A stretch of DNA of 64,000 bases from Mycolicibacterium sarraceniae (GTDB lineage Bacteria > Actinomycetota > Actinomycetes > Mycobacteriales > Mycobacteriaceae): positions 992,001 to 1,056,000 of the forward strand of contig NZ_AP022595.1 in NCBI RefSeq assembly GCF_010731875.1, read 5' to 3'. The position numbers and the translations under genes are program-made. Below the pieces are notes generated by a model. It made no database searches, was not told where the DNA came from, and saw only the letters and a list, made by a program, of their open reading frames with translations. Position 1 is the first letter of the stretch. Each line of letters begins with the position of its first letter. Positions 54,914-64,000 of this stretch are shown here, in pieces.

Positions 54914-55414
54914 CTATTCGGCGTTATTTGGCGCCGAGGCCGATCCGGCGATGACCAGGGCGGTGGCAATCGCCGCCATTCCCTCGCCCCGGCCCGTCAG
55001 CCCGAGGCCATCGGTGGTGGTCGCGGACACCGACACCGGCGCGCCTAGCAGGTCGGTGAGCACACGCTGGGCCTCCTGTCGACGCGGGCCGACCTTGGGG
55101 CGGTTGGCGATCACCTGAACGGTCGCATTACCCACGGTGTAGCCGGCGGCAGCGAGCAGCTCGCGGACGTGGGCCAGCATCTGTGCGCCGGTGACACCGC
55201 GCCACTGCGGCTGGTCGACGCCGAACACAGTCCCCAGATCACCGAGACCGGCCGCCGAGAGCAGCGCGTCGCACAGCGCGTGGACGGCGACGTCGCCATC
55301 GGAGTGTCCGGAGCAGCCGTCGGCGCCGTCGAACAACAGCCCCAGCAGCCAGCACGGCCGCCCGGCCTCGATCGGATGGACATCGGTGCCCAGGCCGACG
55401 CGCGGGATCAGCAC
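54914..55414 (-). CDS. ispF: 2-C-methyl-D-erythritol 2,4-cyclodiphosphate synthase
   Basis: A 166-residue MEP-pathway enzyme (Rv3581c) forming the cyclic diphosphate. Metal ligands Asp11 and His13 in [10 protein letters not shown] and the conserved [17 protein letters not shown] are visible, with [19 protein letters not shown] at the C-terminus. GTG start, overlapping the ispD stop by 7 bases. Confidence 0.95.
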   Translation of the reverse strand: MLIPRVGLGTDVHPIEAGRPCWLLGLLFDGADGCSGHSDGDVAVHALCDALLSAAGLGDLGTVFGVDQPQWRGVTGAQMLAHVRELLAAAGYTVGNATVQVIANRPKVGPRRQEAQRVLTDLLGAPVSVSATTTDGLGLTGRGEGMAAIATALVIAGSASAPNNAE

Positions 55415-56073
55415 GCGCCCAGCAGGGCCAAAGCCAACTGGAGGTCCAGCGGGGTGGTGATCTTGAAGGCCAAAGTGTCGCCGTGGACCGTGTGCACCGG
55501 GGTGCCCAGGTATTCCACCAGGGAGGCGTCGTCTGTCACGGTGGCGCCGCCGGATCGTTCGTAGGCGCGGCGCAGCAGCGCGGTCTCGAAGCCTTGCGGG
55601 GTCTGCACCGCTCGCAGCCCGGATCGCTCGGGGGTACCGAGCACGACGCCGTTGGCGTCGACGGCTTTAACGGTGTCGGTGACCGGCAGGACGGGGATGA
55701 CCGCGCGCAGGCCATCCCGCAGTGCGGCGACCACCCGCTGAATCTGTTCGACCGGTGTCAGCGGCCGGGCAGCATCGTGCACGAGGACGAATTCCGGATC
55801 GCCGATGGCATCGAGTGCGCGGCGGACGGTTTCCGGGCGTTCAGCACCACCCTCGACAACTGTGGCACGGCCGTCGAGCAGCAGTTTTGTTTCATCTACC
55901 CGATCAGCGGGTGCGGCGACGACCACGCGATCCACGACACCGGATGCGAGCAATCCGTCAACAGCACGTTCGAGCATGGTTCGGCCGCCGAGATCCACGA
56001 ATGCTTTCGGGATACCCGCACCGAGCCGTTCACCGGAACCGGCGGCCGTGACGACCGCGACCGTGTCCGACAC
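55408..56073 (-). CDS. ispD: 2-C-methyl-D-erythritol 4-phosphate cytidylyltransferase
   Basis: A 221-residue nucleotidyltransferase (Rv3582c), third enzyme of the MEP isoprenoid pathway. CTP-binding loop [20 protein letters not shown] at the N-terminus, [10 protein letters not shown] in the middle and [11 protein letters not shown] near the C-terminus. Located between carD (17-base gap) and ispF (overlap), the usual mycobacterial carD-ispD-ispF order. Confidence 0.95.
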   Translation of the reverse strand: MSDTVAVVTAAGSGERLGAGIPKAFVDLGGRTMLERAVDGLLASGVVDRVVVAAPADRVDETKLLLDGRATVVEGGAERPETVRRALDAIGDPEFVLVHDAARPLTPVEQIQRVVAALRDGLRAVIPVLPVTDTVKAVDANGVVLGTPERSGLRAVQTPQGFETALLRRAYERSGGATVTDDASLVEYLGTPVHTVHGDTLAFKITTPLDLQLALALLGAC

Positions 56074-56090
56074 CGAACCCCTCAGGGCAG

Positions 56091-56648
<558 letters not shown>

Positions 56649-56872
56649 TCAGGGGCACCACAGGTGAAGAGAGGGGGTTGACAGGGTGACGAAAGCATGC
56701 AACGCACGGCCCCTGCCAGGCTCCCAGCACACCTCGCCTTGACCGCCGTCGACGGCGTCGGCCACCACACCATCAACCCTCAGCTACCGCCGCGCGACGC
56801 TACCTACTACTGTGCATAGTCGAACCCGGCGGCGCGACTGTGCCGTCCACACAGGCCGAGCAGGAGGCTGTT

Positions 56873-57427
56873 GTGAACCGCTTGTCGAATCGCCTCGTCG
56901 CCGCATCCGCTGGCCTGGCCGCCTGCGGTCTGATTCTGACGGGCTGTGGTGCGGGGCAGATCTCGCAGACCGCCGACCAGCAGTCGGCTGTCAACGGCGC
57001 CACTGCCAATATCGCCAACATCGCCCTACGCAACGTCCACCTGCAGGCAGTGCAAACCGGTGACGCGCTCAAGCCGGGCCGCACCGTCGAACTGATCTTC
57101 GTGGCGGCAAACATCTCCCCCGACGTCGACGACAAGCTGGTCAGCGTCAGCTCCGACGTCGGCACGGTCGCGGTCACCGGCGCCACCTCGATCCCGGCCG
57201 GCACCTCCCTGATCGTCGGCAGCGCCGACGGCCAGGCCGAGGCCACCCCGCTGGGCAGCGTCGAGCCGACCAAGGCCGAAGTCACCCTCACCCAGCCGAT
57301 CACGAACGGGCTGACGTACAACTTCACGTTCAACTTCGACAAGGCCGGACAGGCCACCGTCTCGGTGCCGATCTCGGCAGGCGGCGCGGACCGACAGGAC
57401 GGCGACCCCGTCGGCGGCCATCACTAG
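56873..57427 (+). CDS. lpqE: Lipoprotein LpqE
   Basis: A 184-residue lipoprotein (Rv3584). Signal sequence with lipobox LILTGC (Cys25), then an Ig-like beta-rich domain (ALRNVHLQAV, TVELIFVAANISPDVDDKL, GTSLIVGS). GTG 56873 (VNRLSNRLVA) has AGGAGG at ideal spacing and was preferred to the upstream in-frame starts. The fold resembles copper-chaperone (PCu(A)C/DUF461)-type domains, but the Met/His copper ligands are not evident, only a terminal GGHH. Function unknown. Confidence 0.88.
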   Translation: MNRLSNRLVAASAGLAACGLILTGCGAGQISQTADQQSAVNGATANIANIALRNVHLQAVQTGDALKPGRTVELIFVAANISPDVDDKLVSVSSDVGTVAVTGATSIPAGTSLIVGSADGQAEATPLGSVEPTKAEVTLTQPITNGLTYNFTFNFDKAGQATVSVPISAGGADRQDGDPVGGHH

Positions 57428-57494
57428 GTCTGACACGGGCGGTTTCACCCGATTAGTCCGCTGTTCTGTCGTACCCACCCGATAGCGTCACGGC

Positions 57495-58943
57495 GTGGCC
57501 AAGGCACGTACGCAATACCGCTGTTCGGAGTGCCGCCATGTCACCGCCAAGTGGGTGGGCCGCTGCTCGGAGTGCGGAACCTGGGGCACCGTCGATGAGG
57601 TCGCTGGATCGGCCACCACCGGTGGCGGCACCCAGCGCACGATCGTGCCGTCCTCACCCGCCGTGCCGATCAGCTCCATCAACCCTGATCGCACCCGCCA
57701 CTTCCCCACCGGGGTCGATGAGCTCGACCGGGTGCTCGGCGGTGGAGTGGTACCCGGCTCGGTGAGCCTGCTGGCCGGTGATCCCGGTGTCGGCAAGTCC
57801 ACCCTGCTGCTCGAGGTGGTACACCGCTGGGCAGAAACGGGCCGCCGTGCCCTGTACGTGTCCGGCGAGGAGTCGGCCGGCCAGATCCGGATGCGGGCCG
57901 AACGTACCGGCTGTACCCACGACGAGGTGTTCCTGGCCGCCGAATCCGATGTCGGGATCGTGCTCGGTCACATCGAGGCGGTGCAACCCGGTCTTGTGGT
58001 GGTCGACTCCGTGCAGACGATGACGGCCGGCGACACCGACGGTGTGGTGGGCGGGGTGACCCAGGTGCGGGCAGTGACGACCGCGCTGACCAGCGTCGCC
58101 AAGGCCACCGGGGTGGCGCTGGTGCTGGTCGGTCACGTCACCAAGGACGGCGCGATCGCCGGGCCGCGCTCGCTGGAGCATCTGGTGGACGTGGTCCTGC
58201 ATTTCGAGGGCGACCGCAATTCGAGCCTGCGGATGGTTCGCGGGGTCAAGAACCGTTTCGGCGCTTCCGACGAGGTCGGTTGTTTCCTGTTGCACGACAA
58301 CGGTATTCAAGGTGTGTCCGATCCGTCCGGGCTGTTCCTCGATGACCGCCCCAACCCGGTGCCGGGCACCGCGGTGACGGTGGCACTGGACGGTAAGCGG
58401 CCACTGATCGGCGAGATCCAAGCTCTGCTGGCCTACCGGCCCGAGAACGCGCCGCAGCGGCGGGCGGTCAGCGGTGTGGACAGTTCCCGCGCGGCGATGA
58501 TCGCCGCGGTGCTCGAACGCCGGGCGAACCTCAAGGTGAGCGCCACCGACATCTACCTGTCCACCGTCGGCGGGATGCGGCTGATGGATCCTTCTTCCGA
58601 TCTGGCCGTCGCGATGGCAATGGCGTCGGCCTACGCCGATCTGCCGCTGCCGAGCACCACCGTGGTGATCGGCGAGGTGGGTCTGGCCGGCGATTTGCGC
58701 CGCGTCACCGGGATGGACCGCCGGCTGGCCGAAGCGGCCCGCCTCGGCTTCACCGAGGCCCTGGTGCCGGTCGCCTGCGGCACGGTGCCGAAAGGCTTCA
58801 AAGCCATCGAATCGGCCACGATCGGGGACGCGCTGCGCATGATGCTGACAATCGCGAAACGGCCCTACGACAAGGTCGTGACGCAACTTCGGCGGGAGGG
58901 GTCGAGTAACGACCTCGACGGCGTGGACAATAAGTGGTCGTGA
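57495..58943 (+). CDS. radA: DNA repair protein RadA (Sms)
   Basis: A 482-residue RecA-related ATPase (Rv3585). N-terminal zinc finger C10-C13-C24-C27 (CSEC and CSEC), Walker [15 protein letters not shown], the RadA-specific KNRFG, and a C-terminal Lon-like domain ([20 protein letters not shown]). It promotes branch migration in recombination. GTG start. Its TGA overlaps the disA GTG (GTGA), giving the conserved radA-disA pair. Confidence 0.96.
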   Translation: MAKARTQYRCSECRHVTAKWVGRCSECGTWGTVDEVAGSATTGGGTQRTIVPSSPAVPISSINPDRTRHFPTGVDELDRVLGGGVVPGSVSLLAGDPGVGKSTLLLEVVHRWAETGRRALYVSGEESAGQIRMRAERTGCTHDEVFLAAESDVGIVLGHIEAVQPGLVVVDSVQTMTAGDTDGVVGGVTQVRAVTTALTSVAKATGVALVLVGHVTKDGAIAGPRSLEHLVDVVLHFEGDRNSSLRMVRGVKNRFGASDEVGCFLLHDNGIQGVSDPSGLFLDDRPNPVPGTAVTVALDGKRPLIGEIQALLAYRPENAPQRRAVSGVDSSRAAMIAAVLERRANLKVSATDIYLSTVGGMRLMDPSSDLAVAMAMASAYADLPLPSTTVVIGEVGLAGDLRRVTGMDRRLAEAARLGFTEALVPVACGTVPKGFKAIESATIGDALRMMLTIAKRPYDKVVTQLRREGSSNDLDGVDNKWS

Positions 58944-60049
58944 GCACCGGCAACCGTACGAACGGCTCGACCCAGGCGACGGGAGCCACGCCGCGCGAGA
59001 CGATCGGGCGGCTGGCCCCAGGCACCGACCTGCGCGACGGCCTGGAGCGCATCCTACGTGGTCGCACCGGCGCGCTCATTGTGCTGGGTTACGACGAGCG
59101 GGTCGAGGCGATCTGCGACGGCGGGTTCTCGCTGGATGTGCGGTTCGCCCCGACCCGGCTGCGCGAACTCTCCAAGATGGACGGTGCCGTCGTGCTGTCC
59201 ACTGACGGCAGCCGAATCGTGCGGGCCAATGTGCAACTGGTCCCGGATCCGACGATCCCCACCGACGAATCCGGAACCAGGCATCGCTCAGCCGAGCGTG
59301 CCGCGATCCAGACCGGCTATCCGGTGGTGTCGGTCAGCCACTCGATGAACATCGTCACCGTCTATGTGTCGGGCGAACGCCACGTCGTGGCCGACTCGGC
59401 CACCATCCTGTCCCGGGCCAACCAGGCGATCGCGACGCTGGAACGCTACAAGGCCCGCCTCGATGAGGTGTCCCGTCAGCTGTCCACCGCCGAGATCGAA
59501 GACTTCGTCACCCTGCGTGATGTCATGACCGTGGTGCAGCGTCTCGAGATGGTGCGCCGCATCGGACTCGAAATCGATTATGACGCAGTCGAACTCGGCA
59601 CCGATGGCCGGCAGTTGCGGCTGCAGCTCGAGGAGCTGCTCGGCGGCAACGACACCGCCCGCGAGCTCATCATGCGCGACTATCACGCCAACCCCGACCC
59701 GCCGTCCAAGGCTCAGGTGGCCTCGACACTGGCCGAATTGGACTCGCTCTCGGACACCGAGCTGCTGGACTTCACCTCGCTGTCGCGGGTGTTCGGCTAT
59801 CCCTCGACCGCCGATGCGCAGGATTCAGCGCTGAGCGCTCGCGGATATCGGGCGATGGCGGGTATCCCGCGTTTGCAGTTCGCCCACGTCGATCTGCTGG
59901 TCCGGCGCTTCGGCTCGCTGCAGGGCCTGCTCGCGGCCAGCGCCACCGACCTGCAGTCCGTTGAGGGTATCGGCGCGATGTGGGCGCGGCACGTCCGCGA
60001 AGGTTTATCGCAGCTGGCCGAGTCGACGATCGCCGATCGCCTGGTCTAG
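58940..60049 (+). CDS. disA: Diadenylate cyclase / DNA-integrity scanning protein DisA
   Basis: A 369-residue DisA (Rv3586) that makes c-di-AMP from two ATP. The catalytic DGA (81-83, KMDGAVVLS) and RHR (114-116, [11 protein letters not shown]) motifs are present. The C-terminal third contains the helix-hairpin-helix DNA-binding region ([20 protein letters not shown]). Two GTG starts (58934, 58940); the second overlaps the radA stop and is used. Holliday-junction binding by DisA and its partnership with RadA are known in other bacteria. Confidence 0.95.
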   Translation: MSTGNRTNGSTQATGATPRETIGRLAPGTDLRDGLERILRGRTGALIVLGYDERVEAICDGGFSLDVRFAPTRLRELSKMDGAVVLSTDGSRIVRANVQLVPDPTIPTDESGTRHRSAERAAIQTGYPVVSVSHSMNIVTVYVSGERHVVADSATILSRANQAIATLERYKARLDEVSRQLSTAEIEDFVTLRDVMTVVQRLEMVRRIGLEIDYDAVELGTDGRQLRLQLEELLGGNDTARELIMRDYHANPDPPSKAQVASTLAELDSLSDTELLDFTSLSRVFGYPSTADAQDSALSARGYRAMAGIPRLQFAHVDLLVRRFGSLQGLLAASATDLQSVEGIGAMWARHVREGLSQLAESTIADRLV

Positions 60050-60221
60050 CCGCCGCTCAGTAGCTCAACCCCGCCAGCAGCGGGAGCAGCGCTTCCCGGC
60101 GAGCAATTGGCCGCTCGCGCGACCGTCTGGACCGGCAGCCGGCCACGGGGCGTCGTCACCGCGATGCACCCGAAACGTCTGGGCCAGCAGCTTCCCGAGG
60201 GTGAGCGCATCGTCCAGGGGT

Positions 60222-61010
60222 CTAGCCCGCCGGAGCCGGCGGCAGTACCTCGCCCGGAGCCCCGATCGGCGGCTGCTGCCCACCGGCAGGCGGCACGGCA
60301 CCCGGCGGCGGCGCATCGGCGAGGATGAACGGCACCGTCGCCGACCGCAGATTGCCCAGCTGGACCATCAGGTTGTAGGTGCCGGGACCGATCGGCTGGC
60401 GCGGGAGCGGGCACTGCGGTGCCGAACCCATTCCGGTCCAGGTCACCTCGGTGGTCACCTGCTCGCCGGGGTTGAACGTCTTGACCAGCGTCTCGTTGGA
60501 GGGCGCGCAGTCCAGGTTGGACCACAGCCGCTTACCGTCCAGCGAGTAGACGTAGGCGGCAAGCACGGCCGCACCGACATCGCGTTTGCACGCCACCAGT
60601 CCGATATTGGTCACCACCATGGTGAACTTCGGCTGATCACCGATGACGTACTGCGGCTGGTTGGTAATGCCCTTGACGGCCAGGTTGGAATCCGGGCAGT
60701 CGTCGCCTTCCTTCAAAACCGGCGGGGGCGCGACGGCCTCCGTCGGCGTGACCATCGGCGCGGCCACTTCTGGCCCGGCCGCCGGGGGCGGTGGCGCGAC
60801 AACGGGAGTCTTGTTCTCCGGCTGCGGATTCTGTGGTTGGGCCGCGGTGGTGGTCTTGACGGTGCTCGTGGAGTCGGAGCCACCGCTGAAAATCACGAAG
60901 GCAACCCCGACAACGATGGCAGCAACCACCGCGACGATGCCGATCGCAAGGCCACGGCGTCGCCAATAGATTTGCGTAGGTAGAGGTCCACGCGGTTCGA
61001 GATCCAGCAC
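60222..61010 (-). CDS. Membrane-anchored protein with extracytoplasmic domain (Rv3587c-like)
   Basis: A 262-residue type II-like membrane protein. A short basic cytosolic head (to about residue 19) is followed by one membrane helix (LAIGIVAVVAAIVVGVAFVI, about 21-40), a Thr/Pro-rich linker (TTTAAQPQNPQPENK, PPPPAAGP) and a beta-rich outer domain (about 105-230) with four cysteines, then a Pro/Gly-rich tail. It corresponds to Rv3587c by position and size. GTG start. No enzymatic motif; a cell-envelope role is inferred from topology. Confidence 0.82.
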   Translation of the reverse strand: MLDLEPRGPLPTQIYWRRRGLAIGIVAVVAAIVVGVAFVIFSGGSDSTSTVKTTTAAQPQNPQPENKTPVVAPPPPAAGPEVAAPMVTPTEAVAPPPVLKEGDDCPDSNLAVKGITNQPQYVIGDQPKFTMVVTNIGLVACKRDVGAAVLAAYVYSLDGKRLWSNLDCAPSNETLVKTFNPGEQVTTEVTWTGMGSAPQCPLPRQPIGPGTYNLMVQLGNLRSATVPFILADAPPPGAVPPAGGQQPPIGAPGEVLPPAPAG

Positions 61011-61090
61011 GTTCTCACGCTAAGCCCAGGTCACCGCGAGTTGTCCGACCCCGCCCGGCGTGTCGCCTTGTTCGCTAGCGTGGAAAGTGG

Positions 61091-61708
61091 TTATTCGCCG
61101 ATATCGCCGAGGTGATCACGCAGCGCAACTTTGCCGTCGGCCAGGTGATACGTCAGTCCGACGATGGCCAGACTCCCGGCCGTGACCCGCTCGGCGATGA
61201 GGGTGGACCGGGCCAGCAGCTGTGTTCCGGTCTCGATCACGTGGCGAGCCTCGAATTCATCGACACGGGTCAGCCCATCGCGACGACCCAGCAGGATCGA
61301 CGGAGTGACCCGCTCGACCAGATCGCGGATCCAGCCGCCCGGCACGACGCCGTCATCGAGAGCGGACAGTGTCGCCTTCACCGCGCCACAGCTGTCGTGA
61401 CCCAGCACGGCGATCAGCGGCACGTTGAGCACGCCGACCGCGTACTCGATGGAGCCGAGCACGGCCGAGTCGATGACGTGGCCCGCGGTACGCACCACGA
61501 ACATGTCACCGAGGCCCTGGTCGAAGATGATCTCGGCGGCGACCCGGCTGTCGGCGCAACCGAAGACGACGGCAGTCGGGCGCTGCGCCGCGGCCAACCG
61601 GGCGCGGTCCTCGATGCCCTGGCTGGGATGCTCGGGCTGGCCGGCGACGAATCGCTCGTTACCCTCTCTGAGTGCCTTCCAAGCGGTTATGGGGCTGGTG
61701 TTTGGCAT
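61091..61708 (-). CDS. canB: Beta-class carbonic anhydrase
   Basis: A 205-residue beta-carbonic anhydrase (Rv3588c, 207 residues). Zinc and proton-shuttle residues are in FGCADSRVA (Cys-x-Asp-x-Arg) and LGHDSCGAV (His-x2-Cys). It interconverts CO2 and bicarbonate. The ATG at 61708 (MPNTSPITAW) gives the family length; the frame extends upstream but over the mutY promoter. Divergent from mutY with a 37-base gap. Confidence 0.94.
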   Translation of the reverse strand: MPNTSPITAWKALREGNERFVAGQPEHPSQGIEDRARLAAAQRPTAVVFGCADSRVAAEIIFDQGLGDMFVVRTAGHVIDSAVLGSIEYAVGVLNVPLIAVLGHDSCGAVKATLSALDDGVVPGGWIRDLVERVTPSILLGRRDGLTRVDEFEARHVIETGTQLLARSTLIAERVTAGSLAIVGLTYHLADGKVALRDHLGDIGE

Positions 61709-61745
61709 GGCCCACATTCTGCACTGTCTGCCGGACCAAAACGAT

Positions 61746-62621
61746 ATGAGTTCCCTTTGCACTGAACTCGTGGAGTGGTACGCCCACGCCCGCCGCGAGC
61801 TGCCGTGGCGTCAGCCCGACGTGACGGCGTGGCAGATCATGGTCAGCGAGTTCATGCTGCAGCAGACCCCGGTAGCCCGGGTGGTGCCGATCTGGCTGGA
61901 CTGGGTGGCGCGCTGGCCGACACCGTCGGCGACGGCCGCCGCCAGCGCCGCCGACGTGCTGCGGGCCTGGGGCAAGCTGGGCTATCCACGCCGGGCCAAG
62001 CGACTGCACGAATGCGCTATCGCGATCGCCACCGAACTGGGCGACCAGGTGCCCGATGACGTCGAGGTACTGCTCACCCTGCCCGGTGTCGGCGCCTACA
62101 CCGCCCGTGCCGTCGCCTGCTTCGCGTATCGGCAGCCCGTGCCTGTGGTGGATACCAACGTGCGCCGGGTGGTGGCACGTGCGGTGCACGGGTTGGCCGA
62201 CGCCGGCAACCCGTCGGCCACCCGGGATATGGCCGACGTGGCCGCGCTGATGCCCAATGACGAGACAGCGCCGGTATTTTCGGCCGCACTGATGGAGCTC
62301 GGCGCCACCGTGTGCACGGCCCGGTCCCCCACATGCGGCATCTGTCCCGTCAGTGTCTGCGCGTGGCGGTCGGCCGGGTACCCGCCGTCGACCACCGCGC
62401 CGCGCCGCGCGCAGCGTTACGCGGGCACCGACCGGCAGGTACGCGGACGCCTGCTCGATGTGCTGCGCGGCAGTTCTGCGCCCGTCGTACGTGCGCAGCT
62501 GGACGTGGTGTGGCTGACCGACACCGCGCAGCGGGATCGCGCGCTGGATTCATTGCTGGTGGACGGGCTGGTGGAGCAGACCGCTGACGGCCGGTTCGCG
62601 CTCGCCGGCGAGGGTGACTAG
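61746..62621 (+). CDS. mutY: Adenine DNA glycosylase MutY
   Basis: A 291-residue HhH-GPD glycosylase (Rv3589) that removes adenine opposite 8-oxoguanine. Catalytic Glu35 in VSEFMLQQTP, HhH LPGVGAYTARAVA with the aspartate in VDTNVRR, and the [4Fe-4S] cysteines in CTARSPTCGICPVSVC. The C-terminal 8-oxoG recognition domain is short, typical of mycobacterial MutY. Its stop and that of the downstream regulator share CTAG. Confidence 0.95.
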   Translation: MSSLCTELVEWYAHARRELPWRQPDVTAWQIMVSEFMLQQTPVARVVPIWLDWVARWPTPSATAAASAADVLRAWGKLGYPRRAKRLHECAIAIATELGDQVPDDVEVLLTLPGVGAYTARAVACFAYRQPVPVVDTNVRRVVARAVHGLADAGNPSATRDMADVAALMPNDETAPVFSAALMELGATVCTARSPTCGICPVSVCAWRSAGYPPSTTAPRRAQRYAGTDRQVRGRLLDVLRGSSAPVVRAQLDVVWLTDTAQRDRALDSLLVDGLVEQTADGRFALAGEGD

Positions 62622-63594
62622 GCCGAGCGGGCGAAGCGGCGCCGGTAGTCCGACGGGGTGACGCCGACGATCCTGCGGAAGTGGTGCCGCAGCAGGGTGG
62701 CAGTTCCGAAGCCGGCCCGCTCGGCGATGCGGTCGACGTCCAGATCGGTTTCCTCGAGCATGCGGCGGGCGTAGAGCACCCGCTGATCGGTGACCCACTG
62801 CATGGGTGTGGTGCCCGCCTCGTCGACGAAGCGCCGGGCGAACGTGCGCGCCGACATGTTGGCCCGCCGGGCCATGCTGGCCACCGTATGCGGCTTGTCG
62901 AGGTTGGATAGTATCCAATCCAATTGCGGGGCAAAGCCTTCCGAACATCGCGTGGGTATCGGCTGCTCGATGTACTGGCGCTGGCCACCATCACGCTGAG
63001 GCGGCACGACCATCCGTCGCGCGATCTTGTTGGTGACCGTGCTGCCGAGCTCGCGACGGACCAGGTGCAGGCTCGCGTCGATACCGGCGGCGGTACCGGC
63101 GCTGGTCACCAGATCACCGTCGTCGACGAACAGCACATTGCGGTCGACGATCGCGGTCGGATAGCGCTCGGCGAGTTCGGCGGAATGCATCCAGTGCGTG
63201 GTGCAGCGGCGTCCGTCGAGCAGCCCCGCCTCCCCGCCACAAACGCGCCCGAACACACGGTCAGGATGGTCGACCCGCTTTCGTGCGCGGCCCGCAACGC
63301 CGCCAGCGCCTCCGGCGGGTACGCCTCGACGGGGTCCGTCACCGCCGCTACCGCCACCACATCGGCGCCCACCAGGGCGTCCAACCCGTGATCGGGTACC
63401 AGTTGGGCACCGACACTCGTCCGCAGCGGCTTGCCCGGCTGCGGACCGCACACCTTGAAATCGAAGTTGGGTACGCCCTCGGCGGATCGGTCGATGCCGA
63501 AGACCTCGCAGATCACCCCGAACTCGAAGACGGCCAGACCATCGAGGACCAGTGCCGAGACACTCGCCAAAGGCATGGCAGGATCTTCTTCCAT
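62618..63594 (-). pseudogene. GlxA-type AraC-family regulator, frameshifted
   Basis: The N-terminal part (from ATG 63594 or 63576; SALVLDGLAVFEFGVICEVFG) is a DJ-1/PfpI-like amidotransferase domain with TVCSGAFVAG at the nucleophile elbow. After that the first frame degenerates. The sequence resumes in another frame as EAGLLDGRRCTTHWMHSAEL and continues to a C-terminal AraC HTH (MARRANMSARTFARRFVDE, GFGTATLLRHHFRRIVGVTP, RFARSA). A one-base deletion in the G-rich run at about 63229-63240 explains the switch. If real, the regulator is inactive; a sequencing error in a homopolymer-rich site is the alternative. Restored length is about 325, normal for GlxA. Confidence 0.8.
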
Positions 63595-63648
63595 ATGGTC
63601 ATTACCGCCACTGTTGGCGGTATCTTTTCTGTCGAAGCATTACTGCCA

Positions 63649-64000
63649 TCAGGGGCGCTCGGGGAGCGCTGCTAGGAAGGTCTCGACGGCCTCGCGGTAT
63701 CGGTCCGGGGCGTCGTCGTGCACGAGGTGGCCCGCGCCCGGTACGTGCACGTAGTGGGCAGATGCCCAGGCCAGCTCGGCCATCCGGCGCATCTGCCCGG
63801 CCGGCGCCACCGAATCGCCGGCCTCGATGAGCAACACCGGCGCGCGGACCGACTGCCACTGCCGCCAGTAGTCCCGAGTCCCCCACTGCGCGGCGATCTC
63901 CAGCCAGCGGGCAGGCTTGCCGTGCAGGCGCCAGCCGGTCGCCGTGCGATCGAACGCCTCCAAGAAGTAGCGTCCCGCTACCGGCCCGAATTCGTCGTAA
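63649..64000 (-). CDS. Alpha/beta hydrolase, C-terminal part (edge of window)
   Basis: The last 116 codons of a hydrolase whose start lies beyond the right edge (frame open from 63999). Core strand and acid loop APVLLIEAGDSVAPAGQM and the catalytic histidine in PGAGHLVHDDAPDRY are visible; the nucleophile elbow would be outside. Position after mutY matches Rv3591c, a predicted hydrolase. Substrate unknown. Confidence 0.82.
   Translation of the reverse strand, partial: YDEFGPVAGRYFLEAFDRTATGWRLHGKPARWLEIAAQWGTRDYWRQWQSVRAPVLLIEAGDSVAPAGQMRRMAELAWASAHYVHVPGAGHLVHDDAPDRYREAVETFLAALPERP

Noticed and set aside
56678..56683. TTGACA as a -35 element for lpqE
   Set aside because: No convincing -10 hexamer at 16-19 bases spacing, and the lpqE start is nearly 200 bases further on.
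60050..60221. Possible small minus-strand gene downstream of disA
   Set aside because: Two overlapping frames are open, but neither shows a recognisable family, a ribosome-binding site or consistent composition.

Overview
The window is a piece of a rapidly growing Mycobacterium (Mycolicibacterium-type) chromosome. The evidence is high G+C, frequent GTG starts, densely overlapping genes, and a gene order that follows the Mycobacterium tuberculosis H37Rv segment from about Rv3535c (hsaG) to Rv3591c. Species cannot be fixed from the sequence alone.

Positions 1-45,000 are the heart of the cholesterol/steroid catabolic gene cluster. (i) 1-4,470 holds hsaG (edge), hsaE, kstD, a MaoC hydratase and an unrelated-looking sulfotransferase. 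(ii) 4,471-8,249 is a decayed accessory patch. It holds a pRiA4b-ORF3/TnpR-like gene with a frameshifted end, an IS1380-family element (20-bp inverted repeats, 4-bp target duplication, frameshifted transposase), pieces of a broken exported-protein gene, and a truncated DUF559-type gene between imperfect 57-bp repeats. (iii) 8,250-14,300 is the side-chain (igr) operon cyp125-chsE1-chsE2-chsH2-chsH1-ltp2, divergent from fadA5 and a ddn-like gene. (iv) 17,474-22,702 and 27,244-35,637 are the HIP (rings C/D) genes: two SDRs, echA20-ipdA-ipdB-ipdC, then fadA6-kstR2-ipdF-fadE30 divergent from fadD3-fadE31-fadE32-fadE33. (v) 36,888-43,809 holds hsaB, hsaC, hsaD, hsaA, kshB and fadE34, followed by the regulator kstR. 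Palindromes fitting the KstR consensus (TnnAACnnGTTnnA) and the KstR2 consensus (AnCAAGnnCTTGnT) sit in the expected divergent promoters, so two nested regulons can be read directly from the DNA.

Between ipdC and fadA6 the conserved order is interrupted by a SatD-like gene with a broken membrane-protein partner, an NDMA-dependent-type alcohol dehydrogenase, and a 2.3-kb segment with two coiled-coil/DivIVA-like genes. That segment is bounded by near-identical 32-bp direct repeats, one of which overlaps the fadA6 stop codon. It is the most unusual accessory locus seen here.

Positions 44,689-64,000 are mostly housekeeping: otsB, a LacI regulator, a Zur-box-preceded znuACB zinc transporter, pxpA, an MBL-fold protein, an ArsB-like permease, rlmB, cysS, ispF, ispD, carD, lpqE, radA, disA, a membrane-anchored protein, a beta-carbonic anhydrase, mutY, a frameshifted GlxA-type regulator and the C-terminal part of an alpha/beta hydrolase at the edge. 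Remnants include a glycerophosphodiesterase fragment near 52.4 kb and a 59-bp tandem duplication near 49.3 kb. No tRNA, rRNA or CRISPR array was found.
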